Positions 1-10,771 of a stretch of 64,000 nt of DNA are shown one piece after another (within the stretch, counting starts at the first letter, position 1; each line of letters starts with the position of its first letter). The DNA is from Cystobasidium ongulense (Eukaryota; Basidiomycota; Cystobasidiomycetes; Cystobasidiales; Cystobasidiaceae). The stretch is from contig BQUP01000002.1 of NCBI GenBank assembly GCA_022835595.1, positions 1,412,534-1,476,533 of the forward strand, read 5' to 3'. Both the position numbers and the translations under genes were made by a program. The notes below the pieces were generated by a model, which was not told the DNA's origin, ran no database searches, and was given only the letters and a program-made list of their open reading frames with translations.

Positions 1-730
1 CTAGGTAACCTACAGTTTCAAGACTGCAAGTGTACGGTTCCGCGACTCCCCCGAAGACATACAAGCTTGAATCTTCCGTTCCATTGATGACTGCAATTGC
101 GCTTGCTTGTCTTCGCCTTGGAGGTCTATAATGACCTAGATCCACCGGTGTCCAAGTAGATCCATCCTCGAGTACATAAGCGACCGCATCACTCTCGCAA
201 TCTTGAGTCACTCCTCCTATAAGCCATATTCGTTCTTGAGCATCTATAGCATATGCAGACCATGCATTTGGGGGTAGTCCAGCCGAGAGTTCGGGAACCA
301 AAGCTGGGTTTGTCGTTTCTGTGAATCCAGATGTTGTCGAGAATCGGGAGTATGGCTTGTTTAGATCCAATGAAAGGACGTCGTTTGTAACATATGTCCC
401 GGATGTGCCGATCTGACCTCCGATAAACAAGATGGAGTTGTGGTACTGCTGGTATATCGCAGCGTGCCCATATCGGCCATTTGAGGTAGTTGAGTTGGAA
501 TTGAGTGCACTGCCTCCATGAATGACCTCGCGTGCACCTGCAGAGGTGTATCTTCCCACTTGAACAGTTTCGAATGCCTGTTGTTGCTGCTGTTGCTCTT
601 TGCCACGAACGCCGCAGGAGAGAAGGGCAAGAATAGGCCAGCAGGGCTTCCGCCGCCGTTTGCGGGATGGCAAGACGAGCATGTCCATGGAGAGTGTGCT
701 GCTGCTTGCTGGAGTGAAGCTCAAAGGCAT
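1..730 (-). CDS. Kelch/galactose-oxidase-like beta-propeller protein, C-terminus cut by window edge
   Basis: A single uninterrupted reading frame runs from a Met at 730 (a second Met is at 688) off the left edge. A hydrophobic stretch (PILALLSCGVRG) follows a basic cluster (SRKRRRK) and looks like a signal peptide or membrane anchor. A glutamine run comes next, then kelch-type blades: NGRYGHAAIYQQYHNSILFI-GGQ, then ERIWLIGGVTQD and SLYVFGGVAEPY. The repeated hydrophobic-GG pattern is the kelch signature, so a beta-propeller role is well supported, but the ligand is unknown. Fungal proteins of this layout are often cell-surface proteins; this is inference. The start is uncertain because both Met codons precede the signal sequence. 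Only about 240 residues are in the window. Confidence 0.75.
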   Translation of the reverse strand, partial: MPLSFTPASSSTLSMDMLVLPSRKRRRKPCWPILALLSCGVRGKEQQQQQQAFETVQVGRYTSAGAREVIHGGSALNSNSTTSNGRYGHAAIYQQYHNSILFIGGQIGTSGTYVTNDVLSLDLNKPYSRFSTTSGFTETTNPALVPELSAGLPPNAWSAYAIDAQERIWLIGGVTQDCESDAVAYVLEDGSTWTPVDLGHYRPPRRRQASAIAVINGTEDSSLYVFGGVAEPYTCSLETVGYL

Positions 731-1263
731 CGATGACTTGCTTCCACTTGTCTTCTTCAGGTGGCTGGCTGGCTGTGGATGATCGGATGATATCGACAGG
801 CTGCAATTATGATGAATTGATGGATGGTGGATGGCTCTGCTCAACTCGGTTCCGACTGCAGTAGCAGTAGCAGTAGCAGTAGTCGAGTGTTGTGCAAGTA
901 TCGTACACCCAGCATGCCCTGTTGTAGCCATGTCCGCTCCTGGTGAGCGATTCTCGAGGTGAGCCATCACTCTCCAGTACTTAGTACTACACCATATCCA
1001 CATCCTCCACGAATGCCTCTCACGATGAAAGCACCTGGTAGTCATCCTTGTTCTATGAGCGAGGGCGGGTGTGGTCTGGGTAACCTGCCCACGCTCTGCG
1101 CCTCGCCGATGACAGACAACACGGGCTGTGGTGTTCGTTACGATGAACGCTGCCTGATGGAGGCCATTCTTCCACCTCTATCCACTCTGATCTACCCTAC
1201 TACTACCCTTTCCAATGCTGATGATACATATCCTTACTCCTCAGCGAGCTCCAGTTTGTGTTT
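731..1263. other. Intergenic stretch with a hexanucleotide microsatellite
   Basis: No convincing gene. It should contain the promoter of the leftward kelch gene and the 3' end of the leftward OHCU decarboxylase gene. At about 857-885 there is an (AGTAGC)n run of about four to five copies. The reading frames here show no family resemblance. Confidence 0.5.
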
Positions 1264-1917
1264 TTACTCGACTCCCATACCCTTCAGCCTAGCCTTTGCA
1301 ATCAGATAAACATCCTGCAAGGCTCGCTCCAATTCTGCCTTCCATTCCTCGCTCCCCGCTGGATGTGTCGCAGTCGGAGGTGCAGCCGCTCCTTCTTCAT
1401 CTTTTGCACCGGTGCCGTGCATGAGAAAGTTCTCCATATCCTGTGCTACCTCTGCTCGGCTTCGCCCTGCGACATAGGTGATATATCGCAGACCAGGATA
1501 GCAGGATTCGTAGAGGGCATTCAAGGACTGTTGGACACGTTCAGCAACGTCAATATAGATACTCTTCAACCTGCGAAAAGGGTCTTCGCCCACCCCAAGC
1601 TTGGCCAGCACCTCTGGCGGCGTCGCTTTGCCAGCCTGCTCTTTCGCACTCAGCTTGCTCAGGTTGGAGACTTCGCCAATCCGAGGATGTCCGCTGATAA
1701 AGTCTGCCTTGTCGTCATTTGTCCAGCTCGACATCTCTGCCTGGCTGAGATTCACGAGCTCCGAGTAGCTCGATGGTGGCTGTCCTGCCAATCTCGATGA
1801 TAAGGACGGCACGAGGTGCTGCTTGAGGGACGGTGACGGCTCAAAGAGGACAGACAGCAGCTCGTCCAAAGACTGTGTGGATGCAGCAGCCTGCTCGAGG
1901 GACGGCAACACACTCAT
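1264..1917 (-). CDS. OHCU decarboxylase (ureidoimidazoline decarboxylase)
   Basis: Intronless 217-residue protein of the 2-oxo-4-hydroxy-4-carboxy-5-ureidoimidazoline decarboxylase family, the last step of the urate-to-(S)-allantoin route. The diagnostic SGHPRIG block lies at residues 75-81, containing the conserved catalytic His of the family, followed by SAKEQ at 90-94, which corresponds to the conserved S-x-x-E-Q substrate-pocket motif. Length fits the family (160-220 residues). A less conserved insert rich in Ala, Pro and Glu lies at about 170-185. No clear peroxisomal targeting signal is seen at the C-terminus (KGMGVE). The gene is divergent from the next gene, with 103 bp between the two start codons. 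Confidence 0.85.
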   Translation of the reverse strand: MSVLPSLEQAAASTQSLDELLSVLFEPSPSLKQHLVPSLSSRLAGQPPSSYSELVNLSQAEMSSWTNDDKADFISGHPRIGEVSNLSKLSAKEQAGKATPPEVLAKLGVGEDPFRRLKSIYIDVAERVQQSLNALYESCYPGLRYITYVAGRSRAEVAQDMENFLMHGTGAKDEEGAAAPPTATHPAGSEEWKAELERALQDVYLIAKARLKGMGVE

Positions 1918-2020
1918 AGCTGGACGGCACGAGAGAAAGATGGAAGAGAGCAGCCATCATCACCATCTTCACGTGTACAACTACAAGTCGATCATCATCC
2001 TGTCACTCGGTTAGGACAGC
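1918..2020. promoter_or_regulatory. Short bidirectional promoter between OHCU decarboxylase and secreted orphan gene
   Basis: Only 103 bp separate two divergent start codons, so promoter elements must be shared or overlap the coding regions. If the rightward gene starts at the later Met (2066), the gap is 148 bp. No specific motif is identified. Confidence 0.45.
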
Positions 2021-3010
2021 ATGCAAGCTTCCTTTGCTAGACACCTTCTTCATCTGCAAGGTGAGATGATGCTGGATCAGCAACAACGGTCCAGCCTGCT
2101 CTCCATCTCCCTGCTCTGCTTCTCGTGGCTCGACCTCGGCTGTGCGCGCAGCCAAGTACCACTACTACTCGAGGAAGACACACGGCAAGTCTTGCAACTT
2201 CAAGATCATGATCCTGCCGACTTCTACCCTCTGTCCTACTATGGCACTTCCTGGGGCAGAGAGATCCGCAGAGTGAGTAGGCCCGACTTCCCTGTCTTTA
2301 CTCTTTCTGCTTGTACACGTGCCCGCTACTGTCAATGACATGTATACCTCGACCGACCTGACATCCAACTGACCCATCCCCGAACAGCGAGGCGAACCTC
2401 TCAATGTGATACTATCAGGACGCTCACATCAATCAGTACTGAACGATAGAGGGTTCCTCCATCTCATGAAACTCTTACGTTTTGAACCAGAATGTTTAAA
2501 TCTACATCTAGGAGATCCGCAATATGCCAACTTAAACGATAGCGATAAGAACAACAACAAGGGAGAATGGAAGAAGCAACTATACGAAATCAGACAGACT
2601 TATTTTCCTATCTTTGGGACTTGCTTACAATCTGCTGTTGGAGGGAATCACTTCAGAAGTTGGAAACAGAACGGTACTCTGGCAAGTTCTGATGCGTGGT
2701 TCCTAGCTGTCAGCTTGGAGCATGATTACAGGAAGAATCATATGATGTGAGTGTTCAGGCTTTATCCGTTTCTATCCCAGACGAGACATGGTGCGTTCGG
2801 TCGGGAGCAGAGTCTGATTCTTCCCCTTGACTTAGCATGGACAACGGCTATGATAGAGGTCGAGACCTCCTCGTAGCTTCCGCTCGTCAGCATCTACCAG
2901 GCTACAGTGTCAGTGTCCAGTATCTGGATCTCATTCCACCAGGGAGGCAGTTCAATCACGGCATCGCAACGGACGGTCGCGTAGCTCTCATAACTGTACA
3001 ATTAGCTTAA
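2021..3010 (+). CDS. Conserved secreted or membrane-anchored fungal protein of unknown function
   Basis: Three exons (2021-2272, 2388-2746, 2836-3010) give about 261 residues. Both introns have GTGAGT donors and AG acceptors and keep frame. The N-terminus has a hydrophobic segment (SSLLSISLLCFSWLDLGCA) after a Met-rich start; Met2021, Met2066 or Met2069 could initiate. The body carries blocks such as DFYPLSYYGTSWGREIRR, GEPLNVILSGRSH, CLNLHLGDPQYANLND and GGNHFRSWKQNG, and ends VNHG-like (FNHGIATDGRVALITVQLA). I recall similar uncharacterised secreted proteins in other basidiomycetes, with the same order of blocks, but know no named domain or function. The family match is from memory, not from a search. 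Confidence 0.75.
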
Positions 3011-3136
3011 TCTGATCTTGAAGACAGAGAGAAGCCCGGAAGAGACGGAACGAAACTTCCTGCAGAAGATTGAACAGTGTATTTTCGTACTCTTGCTGTC
3101 TTGTATCTATTTGCAGCCACTGTATCCATGATATAG

Positions 3137-6100
3137 CTACATGTGCGATCGTCTCTCAGATAACAATTCTCTTGCCTGTGAGAGGAGTGCATTGAGTGAG
3201 CTCAGTCTCTCGGGTACCCATGTTTGCTGCTTGGGCTCGTTCGTTTCTCTGATTCGCTTTGATGTCAGAGCATCTTCGTTGTCATGCCGACTATAAGCAG
3301 AATCGGAATACAGCGTCAGTCTTAGGCATAATTTCAATGCTCCTTTCGTCAATAATGTAATTCAACTTACTCAGATGTCCGATGTTGCCCAGAAGTTCGT
3401 CTCCGCTTTTTGCCAGGCGAATTGTTCGATTTGACCACTTCCTGAAGTAGATCTGCCGTTTGGTCGATGACTGTATCTTTCCACCACACTAATGCATTTT
3501 GAAGCTCGGTTAGAGTAGCCTCTTTGTCCACAGGCAAGCTTGAGAGGGTCTCCTGCACCATGCTCGCTAGTCCATCACACAGGTCGATTGCAATTGCGAC
3601 GGCTGCCGTTGTAGAAGTATCGAGATCAGCCCCCTTGGAAGTCGAACTCATTAACGGACGAGCCTTACGACTTCTCCCCTGCTGGTTCAATCTCATCTTC
3701 AGAACGTCGATCGAGAGGCTTGTGTCTGCAGAGAACTTGTCTAGGTAGCCTTGAACGGCTTGCGAAACAGATGGCCTTTTAAGCAGAACGCACCAGGGGG
3801 TGAGTCACAGTGTAAGATGGAGAGGTGCGGCGACGAATACACCAAGGACTTACGCAGTATTTTCATCAAAAGCGGGCGGCACTATTTTAGCTTCCTCATC
3901 TGATCGCATGAGGAAAGGCTCGATGTGGTCCTCCAGGCCACGCAGCGCTTCGACAAGTACGTGTAGAATACGTATAAGTAACAAAGAACCTGGACATCAC
4001 GTTCAGCAAACTCGCACTGTAATCAGCAGAGAAATGCACGTACTACATTCGTCGGCTACAGCAGCCAGCATCGTTTGCCCACAAGACTGCCAGATCTCCA
4101 GAAACGAAGACGCGATCTGAGAAGCGGAAAGCCTATTTCCAATCGAGTTGTTGAGCTTCACTTGCTGAAGCAGCTGATTCAGAGGACGGTTCAAGCCGCC
4201 GTTTACGTCGTTGGTGTCAACCTGACAAGTCGCATATGGTGATAGTGGCTAGCAGGTTGTGTTGAACCTAGTCAGAAAAGACCTTCTATATCAATTAAGA
4301 AGATTGACCTCACCTTTGAAGTCTCAGGAGACCACTCTACTTGCAACATAGGCGGACAATATCGAGAAGTGGCCAAGAGGCGATCCTCGAGTTTTTTGCC
4401 AGCTTCGCCTAACGCAGCCGTCTCATCGACGTTTGTAATGACTAGGCCGACACTCTCGAAATTCTGTCAGAAAAATCTTAGCAGGCTCAGAATGAACTTG
4501 GAGAAACGTCAAATACCTCATCGGAAAGGTCTTGCTCTGTCGCTAGAACAAATTCCACCTGCACATAAGGCATCCGATCCATCCTCCGGTCTTCCATAGC
4601 TTGCATTCCCAATTTACATCGGTACCAGCTTGCCATACTTCCTGATAAAGATGGAATTATGATGAGGACTTTCCAATCCGGAGGTCTTGTACTTCGAAAT
4701 GTGCTAAATGTCTTGTTCGTTAGATCGCACACGAAGGTAGCTAGTGTATCGCGCGACCAGAAGGATGACCGGTGTGCAGCTGTGTTGACTGCAGTTGAGT
4801 GTGTCCCCTTGGCGGTATTGTCGATTTGCATAGGAGTCTCGTCATCTTCCACAAAAGGATCCGGCATCAGGTCTACGAGCGACTGCTCTGGCGATCCCGC
4901 CGATCCAAATGACCTATCCCTTGCTCCGTTGTGAGAGCTAGCACCAAGTCTACTTGATAAGGCTTGAAAGTTATTTTTCCGTTTCTCCTTTGCTGTTTTC
5001 GCCAAACGCACTTTCACAAGGCTGCGCTTCCACCGGTCAAGGCCATTTCTTAAGCGGTTCCTATCGCAATGGCATTCTAGGCTTATGCTCATCGCAGTTT
5101 CTTGGCTGTATGCGTCGATTGCACTTTCTAACAGGCCTCCAGCGCATACATCCACAACGCGATTTCGCTCGGAGTCTAGCATTGCACGTTGTTCGACATG
5201 TGCTTGTCCTAGTCCCTCAGCGGCAGTATTACGTATAGGTAAGACTAGACACTCTCGCATGAAACTCTCCATCAATCGCAATGTAAGCGTGTCGATAACG
5301 CTGCTTCGCCCTGCAGGAAGGGCCGAGGTGCTAGCCACAGGCTGGGAAGGCACAACGGGTCGTGCGTTCTTGCGCGCTTCAGCAGGTGTACTGGGTTGCG
5401 AAACTTCTGACGTCTTCTTCTTCGCTTCAGATTGCTGTATCACCGCGAGTGCTGGACGCTCTGTGGGTAGCGCCCTGCTGTTGCTGCTTGAGAGCGATGT
5501 AGGCTGCACTGGCAAAGCTACAGGTGCAGATGGTTTCGGAGTGAAGGCTGAAGGCGAGAAGCTGGGTGCTCTAGCGTTCAGGCGTTGGCTCATGGGCGGC
5601 AATGGTGGTTTCTTAAAGCTCAAAGACGGTGAGGGAGGCAATGAGATAGGTGGAGTAGGTAAAGCTGGTTCTTTACTGCCTAACAGACCAGCCTGCATCG
5701 GCATCTTCAGCGATGTTCGTGGGGAGATAGATTTCTCGCTTCGCCGCGATATGGATGGCTTCTTGGTTATATGTCTTTTCGCCCTTGTAATATCAACATG
5801 CGACGAATAGAATTGCCCGTCAATGACAGCTTGGAAGGAGGCGTTGCCCATTTTAGCCCCGACAATCTTGTGTGAGGTTCGGCGTATTAAGGTAGGCGGA
5901 TACTCTAGCAATGGGAAACAAACATAAGATTATCGGCACAGCTCATATTAGCAATCGTACTCACCGATCATTGTAACGCCTCTATGGAGAATGACCCCGG
6001 TGGGTATAGGAGCCAACTGCTTGTTGTCATAGGCGATAGTGAAGCCGAAATTCTCGCATATCTCAGCGCACTGAACAGTATTATCGCAGCCGAGCATCCT

Positions 6101-7706
6101 CGTCAGTTTTGGCAGAGGACACTCAGGATGTTGTTGCATGTACACCTTTTTCAAGCAGACAAGGGCCCCTCTTCGGATATCGGCGAAGTGAGTTTCTGCG
6201 AGACATGCTAAGAGATATGATGTTTCATCACTTGCTATAGCTTTAAAAAATCTTGAGAAGGCGTTTAAGCTGGCTTCAGAGTTGGCTGGACGTCGACCTC
6301 TTTCGCCTCGAGTTTCATTATTGCGCTGTGCGAGAGAGTGGAGTCGTAATGCCGCCTGGAGATGCTCGCTGTTAAAAATATCTCGTGGTAATGATTCGCA
6401 TTGTCGGATTGTGTCAGAGTCCCTGAGATGCGTAATTAGATAGTAGGCTCTGAACTCGGCTTCGTGCGGACATTCCCTCTCTTCGTGTCTGGCATCTTCA
6501 TAGAACTCGTTCAGGGATTGCAGGACTATCGCGATACGTGGTGCAAGTGATCAGTACGGTAAAATTGGAGTAATACGGATCGTAGCAGACGGCATACCTT
6601 TGCGCAATTGCTCTAGCTCCTGACTTTCACTGAAGTTCTCATTCTCCCGCAAAATATGGAGACAGAGGATGTGATAACGAGCAATGCGCTCATGGCACTG
6701 GATAGCAAGGCTTCCTCTGTCATTCTGTAAGGTAAAATCCTGCCGAATAGCTCGTGTACGATCTCGTAGAAATGGATGCGAATCGGCCAAATCCGGATCT
6801 TGAGCAATTATGTCGTGGAAAAGATAATCGAGGGTTTTCTGGATAAGAAGCATAATTTGAGCATGGAATATTAAGGATTCGGACCAGAAGGTACCCACCT
6901 TGAGAATTGTGGGCGGTCGTACGTCCGATGGAAGAGGCTGGTCATTGCCTGCTGCCGGTCGATGAAACGCTTTGACTGCGCGTTGGCGGTCTATTCTGTT
7001 CGTACCCGGAGTCTGTGGAGATACCATTAGTCTAGGTACATCGGACCGGCAAAGGTAAAGAGGTAGCCTACCATTTCCCATCGGTCCACATTCTTTTGAT
7101 ATTCCCGCTCTTCTCTCTCGAACTCTGGGCACATCTCCGTACATGTTGCCTGGAAAGTGATAGCTTCGTCTAATTTGCGAGGTTTGAGTGGATCAGGTAT
7201 GAGACCAGAGGCAATTGCGTCTCTTCGGTCTCGTTCGCGCAGTGGTTTAAGCTGGTAATTGATCGATGTACCAGAGCATACAGATGTCAGTGAGATATAC
7301 AGGTACAGTCCAGAGTGCAGTGGTGATGCACCTGAAGGTATCTATTTGCCGTAGCAACAGTTTCAAAGCGAGTTTTCCTGGCCTGCTCTGCTCCGGCATC
7401 GTATAAAGCATCGTCCTTTGCCATCTTGGGGAGCTTGGAAGTTGTCGCTGCAGCCTTGCCTTTGGCGAAGACCTGGCTCAACCCAGGCAGCTCTTCACCA
7501 CCGCTGTCTTCACTGGTTCCAGCTGCTGTATCGCTGTCGTCTGGCGGTCTGAACAGCGGCGTGCCCGCTAGCTTGCGCTTGAACGGGCTGTTCCCAGTCG
7601 ATGCTGCTCCACGCCCGCCTCGAGCAGACGCGAAAGCCGAGGTACTCCCGCCTCGACCACGCTTGATGGGCCGACTAGCCTGGCCTCCAGATGAGCTGCC
7701 ATCCAT
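3137..7706 (-). CDS. SAC3: SAC3/GANP family nuclear mRNA export factor (TREX-2 scaffold)
   Basis: About eleven exons encode roughly 1,290 residues. After a Gly/Ser/Arg-rich N-terminus with GRGG and ARGGRG motifs, exon 2 carries CTEMCPEFEREEREYQKN-VDRWE, the hallmark opening of the SAC3/GANP domain. It continues with LDYLFHDIIAQ, HPFLRDRTRAIRQDF, CHERIARYHILCLHIL and a helical/winged-helix half (GRRPANSEASLNAFSRFFK; HRGVTMIEYPPTLIRR). This module is the nucleic-acid and Thp1/Sem1-binding part of TREX-2 at the nuclear pore. The large 1.4-kb exon (5909 to about 4527) has a Pro/Ser-rich linker, then a helix (VIDTLTLRLMESFMRECL) where the Cdc31/Sus1-binding region would lie. The C-terminal exons are helical and end in a basic tail. 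Start chosen at MDGSSSGG; an upstream in-frame Met exists at 7820. Confidence 0.9.
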
Positions 7707-8226
7707 CCGAGGGAGCTGGTGGATGCGGGTTGCGTCGATATCAGAGCGACATGGTGGACAAACGAACGAAGCTCTAGACGGTAGCCCGATCACCTTCATG
7801 CTCTCCATATCACACATCAATTTGTGTTTCTTGGATGTGCTTTACACTCACTGGGCACATAAGTATCTATGAGAAACCACTGATCTTCATGCAAAGTCTG
7901 GCTCAGGATGTCCAGGCAGGCCGTCAGGCGAGCAAGTCATTTGAAAGCCCATTATCTGCGTTTAGAAACCGGCCTATAACTACGGCTTGCGCTACACATG
8001 GCAGGCTTATCTACTTCTACAATATTACTGTCACTCTTCGATTCTAGAAGCACGGCAAGAGTTCTGCTTGGCCTGTCTGTGCGGTAATCTGGCATCACAA
8101 GGTCTACCTAGTAACACCAGCACTATTATTACCTGGATTCAGGCATTACCACTCCTCGTAATGACATTATCCGCTTGAAAAGCTGGTCCGCGCACACACA
8201 TTCGAATCTTTGTTCGTCCCTGTTAA
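7707..8226. other. Intergenic region upstream of SAC3
   Basis: About 520 bp between the SAC3 start and the stop codon of the tandem histidine phosphatase gene, both leftward. It must hold the SAC3 promoter and the phosphatase 3' UTR. The short ORFs here show no coding character that I can recognise. The extra in-frame codons up to 7820 could extend SAC3. Confidence 0.5.
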
Positions 8227-10299
8227 CTATTGGTCGGCGAATGGGTCGTCGGAGCGCCTGAGACCCGGTGGATTGGACTTGAGCTCGTAAGGAGAAAGCG
8301 GATATTGCTCGGACCTCGCAGCTGTTGAGCGCTGCCTTGTTCCTTTCTTTCTGAAATCCGCCATTCCGAGTAGCCATAGTGTGCCTAGGGCACCTGCAAC
8401 TAGAGCCAACATGACAGCAGCGCCTACATTTCAGAAGGGGAGCAAATTTCAGTCTTAGCCTGTTTTCCAGTACCACTTAAAAGCGGCAGACTCCAAAAAC
8501 CACGACCTACCAATAAAACCAGATGCTAGCGGTGATGTATGCTGCTTGCCAGTGGTAGAATCGATACCTTGGTAGCTTGTCGTTTCATTGATTGTAGCGA
8601 TCGTACCACAACCTCTAGAGTCTGTATTCTCGCATTCGTTGCACCATTGTCCAAGACTTGTGATCGCATAGGGCTGCAACGTGGACCAGGGTTCAGCGAT
8701 TTGGCTGACGTGGATTGGAAAGACATGTTAGGCAGCTTACACCTAGATTCTTCTCGAAGTCGTCCAGAAAGACAGAACTCTGTCCACCGGCCATGTCCAT
8801 CTGCCTGAAATCTGCATCATCGGTACCATTCTTGAACGATATTGACAAGCTGTATCGTTGTGAAGCAGTATCTCTCCTCAATTCGAAAGCCAGTGCAGCG
8901 GCATAGTTGACAACACCAGCAACATCAGGCTGTTCCTCTGCAATGCCAGTAATATTGAAGAGGGATATGAAAGGTTTGTAAGAAATACCAACACCGTAGA
9001 ATTTGGTCGGTGTAGATGTATTGGTGATATCGTTCAGAGCGTCGAATATGACTGGGAGTATGCCTCGGCCTGCGATGTTACCTATACCGCCTGGTGAAGG
9101 GTCCGAAAAACTTGTATATTCGCTATTCAAATGAACTTTCATTATTATCCTGTCCTTTGTGTTTACAACTACAATGATGTGGAGATAATGGAGGACTCAC
9201 TGCCAATTGGCGAGATCTCGAGCTTGCTGCCAAGTACTTGCGGATGTAGCTGCCATGAACGCAGCATCGTGGATCTAAAAAAATGCGGAAATTATCAGGG
9301 ACTGCTGCCAGTCCTTGATTTTGAGCAGTGCTAGGGAACGCTGTCAGACTCACATAATTCACATTGATATAATCGAAAATGTTCCACATGTTTTGAAGTG
9401 AAACGTTCCTAGATCCAACGACACTCGACAGGCCATTCAAGAAATCTTGATTCTCTTCAGCTTTCGCTTTGAAAGCGTCACTTTCGTACCAAGCTGCGTT
9501 ATCAGCTGCATAAGCTGGGCATTCAGTCCATGCTTCAAGTGTGTAATCTTCTTCAGGGTTTATACTTGATACTCCAACGTATTGATAGCCATTGAAGGGA
9601 GAAACGATAGTTGTTCCGTTGGCGAGAGTTGTATTTGATAATGGTGTAGGAGGCCATAGTCCTTGAGTCACAGCCACGGCTGAATCGTAGATAACTGATC
9701 CCTCCCCACCAGCATCAGCTCTGTGCAGGAAGCGATAGAACTCATGAGCTCAAAACAAAAGCTCTACAAACCAATGGTGATCCGTTACACGCACCGAAAG
9801 TTGACCTGGTTCGATTCAAAGACTGTAGAATTGATACCCTCGATGGCGTATGGAGAATTCGGCTCGATATACCGGCTTCGAAGGAGCTGACCGAGCTAGA
9901 GAACCATGAATCAAGCACGATAAGGGAAGTGCTAAGCCACGTCAAGAGGATATGGATGTCATGGTTCTTCCAACATATGCCTTCATGCCCCGCCCGGATT
10001 GTCCGATCACGTGTCGGAAACTCACTTGAAATTCTTGGACCTCGCCCAAAGCAGTAATGTCTGTATCTGTAGGACTATACGACGTAGGACTTTGGTAGAA
10101 CTGTGTAAGATATCAGAAATTGAAGAAAGAAAGTTAGATCGATGAATTTGACTACCTTGTCAGCTCGGACAGCTAATTCCGACGATTGCTCCAGAATAAC
10201 CAAATCATTCTAGATACAGGATGAACGGGAAGATCCACTCACACCTTGACGGTCGCCGTGACGAAACAGCACAAGCACTCCTACTGTTTCGTCTGCCAT
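8227..10299 (-). CDS. Histidine phosphatase clade-2 (acid phosphatase-like) protein with C-terminal membrane anchor
   Basis: About eight exons, roughly 470 residues. The N-terminus MADETVGVLVLFRHGDRQG contains the catalytic RHG-x-R motif. It is followed by FYQSPTSYSPT, LGEVQEFQLGQLLRSRYIE, FESNQVNFRADAGGEGS and the WPPTP block, all typical of the histidine acid phosphatase clade. The segment that normally holds the C-terminal catalytic His-Asp pair reads KFYGVGISYKPFISLFNITG and has no HD. After CNECEN and a Ser/Thr-rich spacer comes one strong transmembrane helix (AVMLALVAGALGTLWLLG) and a short Lys/Arg-rich cytosolic tail. There is no N-terminal signal peptide before RHGDR, which is odd for a secreted phosphatase. 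Substrate unknown; the missing HD may mean weak or altered activity. Confidence 0.85.
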
Positions 10300-10771
10300 T
10301 ATTATCAATTGCTAGGCTTGTTCCTGTGCGTATGCTTGTTCGACAGAAGCAAAGCCGATCCCGTACGTTAAATACCGCAAAAGCCTAAATCTACCACGAG
10401 AATAGTAGGCAATCCGAATAGCTCTGCAGAATGAATGGAGGACGATAATAAAGACGCCATTACACTGCAACGCAGACTGTAAGCGAGGGTATATTAATCT
10501 TGTTCATTGCTTCTCAGATCCTGATAAGTCCCTTTGCACAGAAACTCGACGGCTTTTGACAACTGAAACTACGATTGGGCATAAAAGACATCATGGAAAA
10601 CAGAGAGAATGGCTTTATAAACGAAAATCGTTGGTCTTGTTTGCATCGTGATCCCTCCATGACCGTTGTGAGAATGTTTGGTGTTATCTCCTTCTTCCCT
10701 TGAAAGCTCTGTCCACTCCACTCGCACATATAGCGAACGGACGTGGTCCTATTACATGCATTCGTCTGCAA
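10300..10771. other. Intergenic region between two leftward genes
   Basis: 472 bp holding the promoter of the histidine phosphatase gene and the 3' end of the dioxygenase gene. A leftward 85-codon frame at 10514-10771 has no recognisable features. I see no RNA gene or repeat. Confidence 0.5.

Noticed and set aside
5085-5810. 241-codon open frame on the + strand
   Set aside because: It is exactly antisense to the large SAC3 exon, whose family match and splicing are clear. Its composition is that of a shadow frame.
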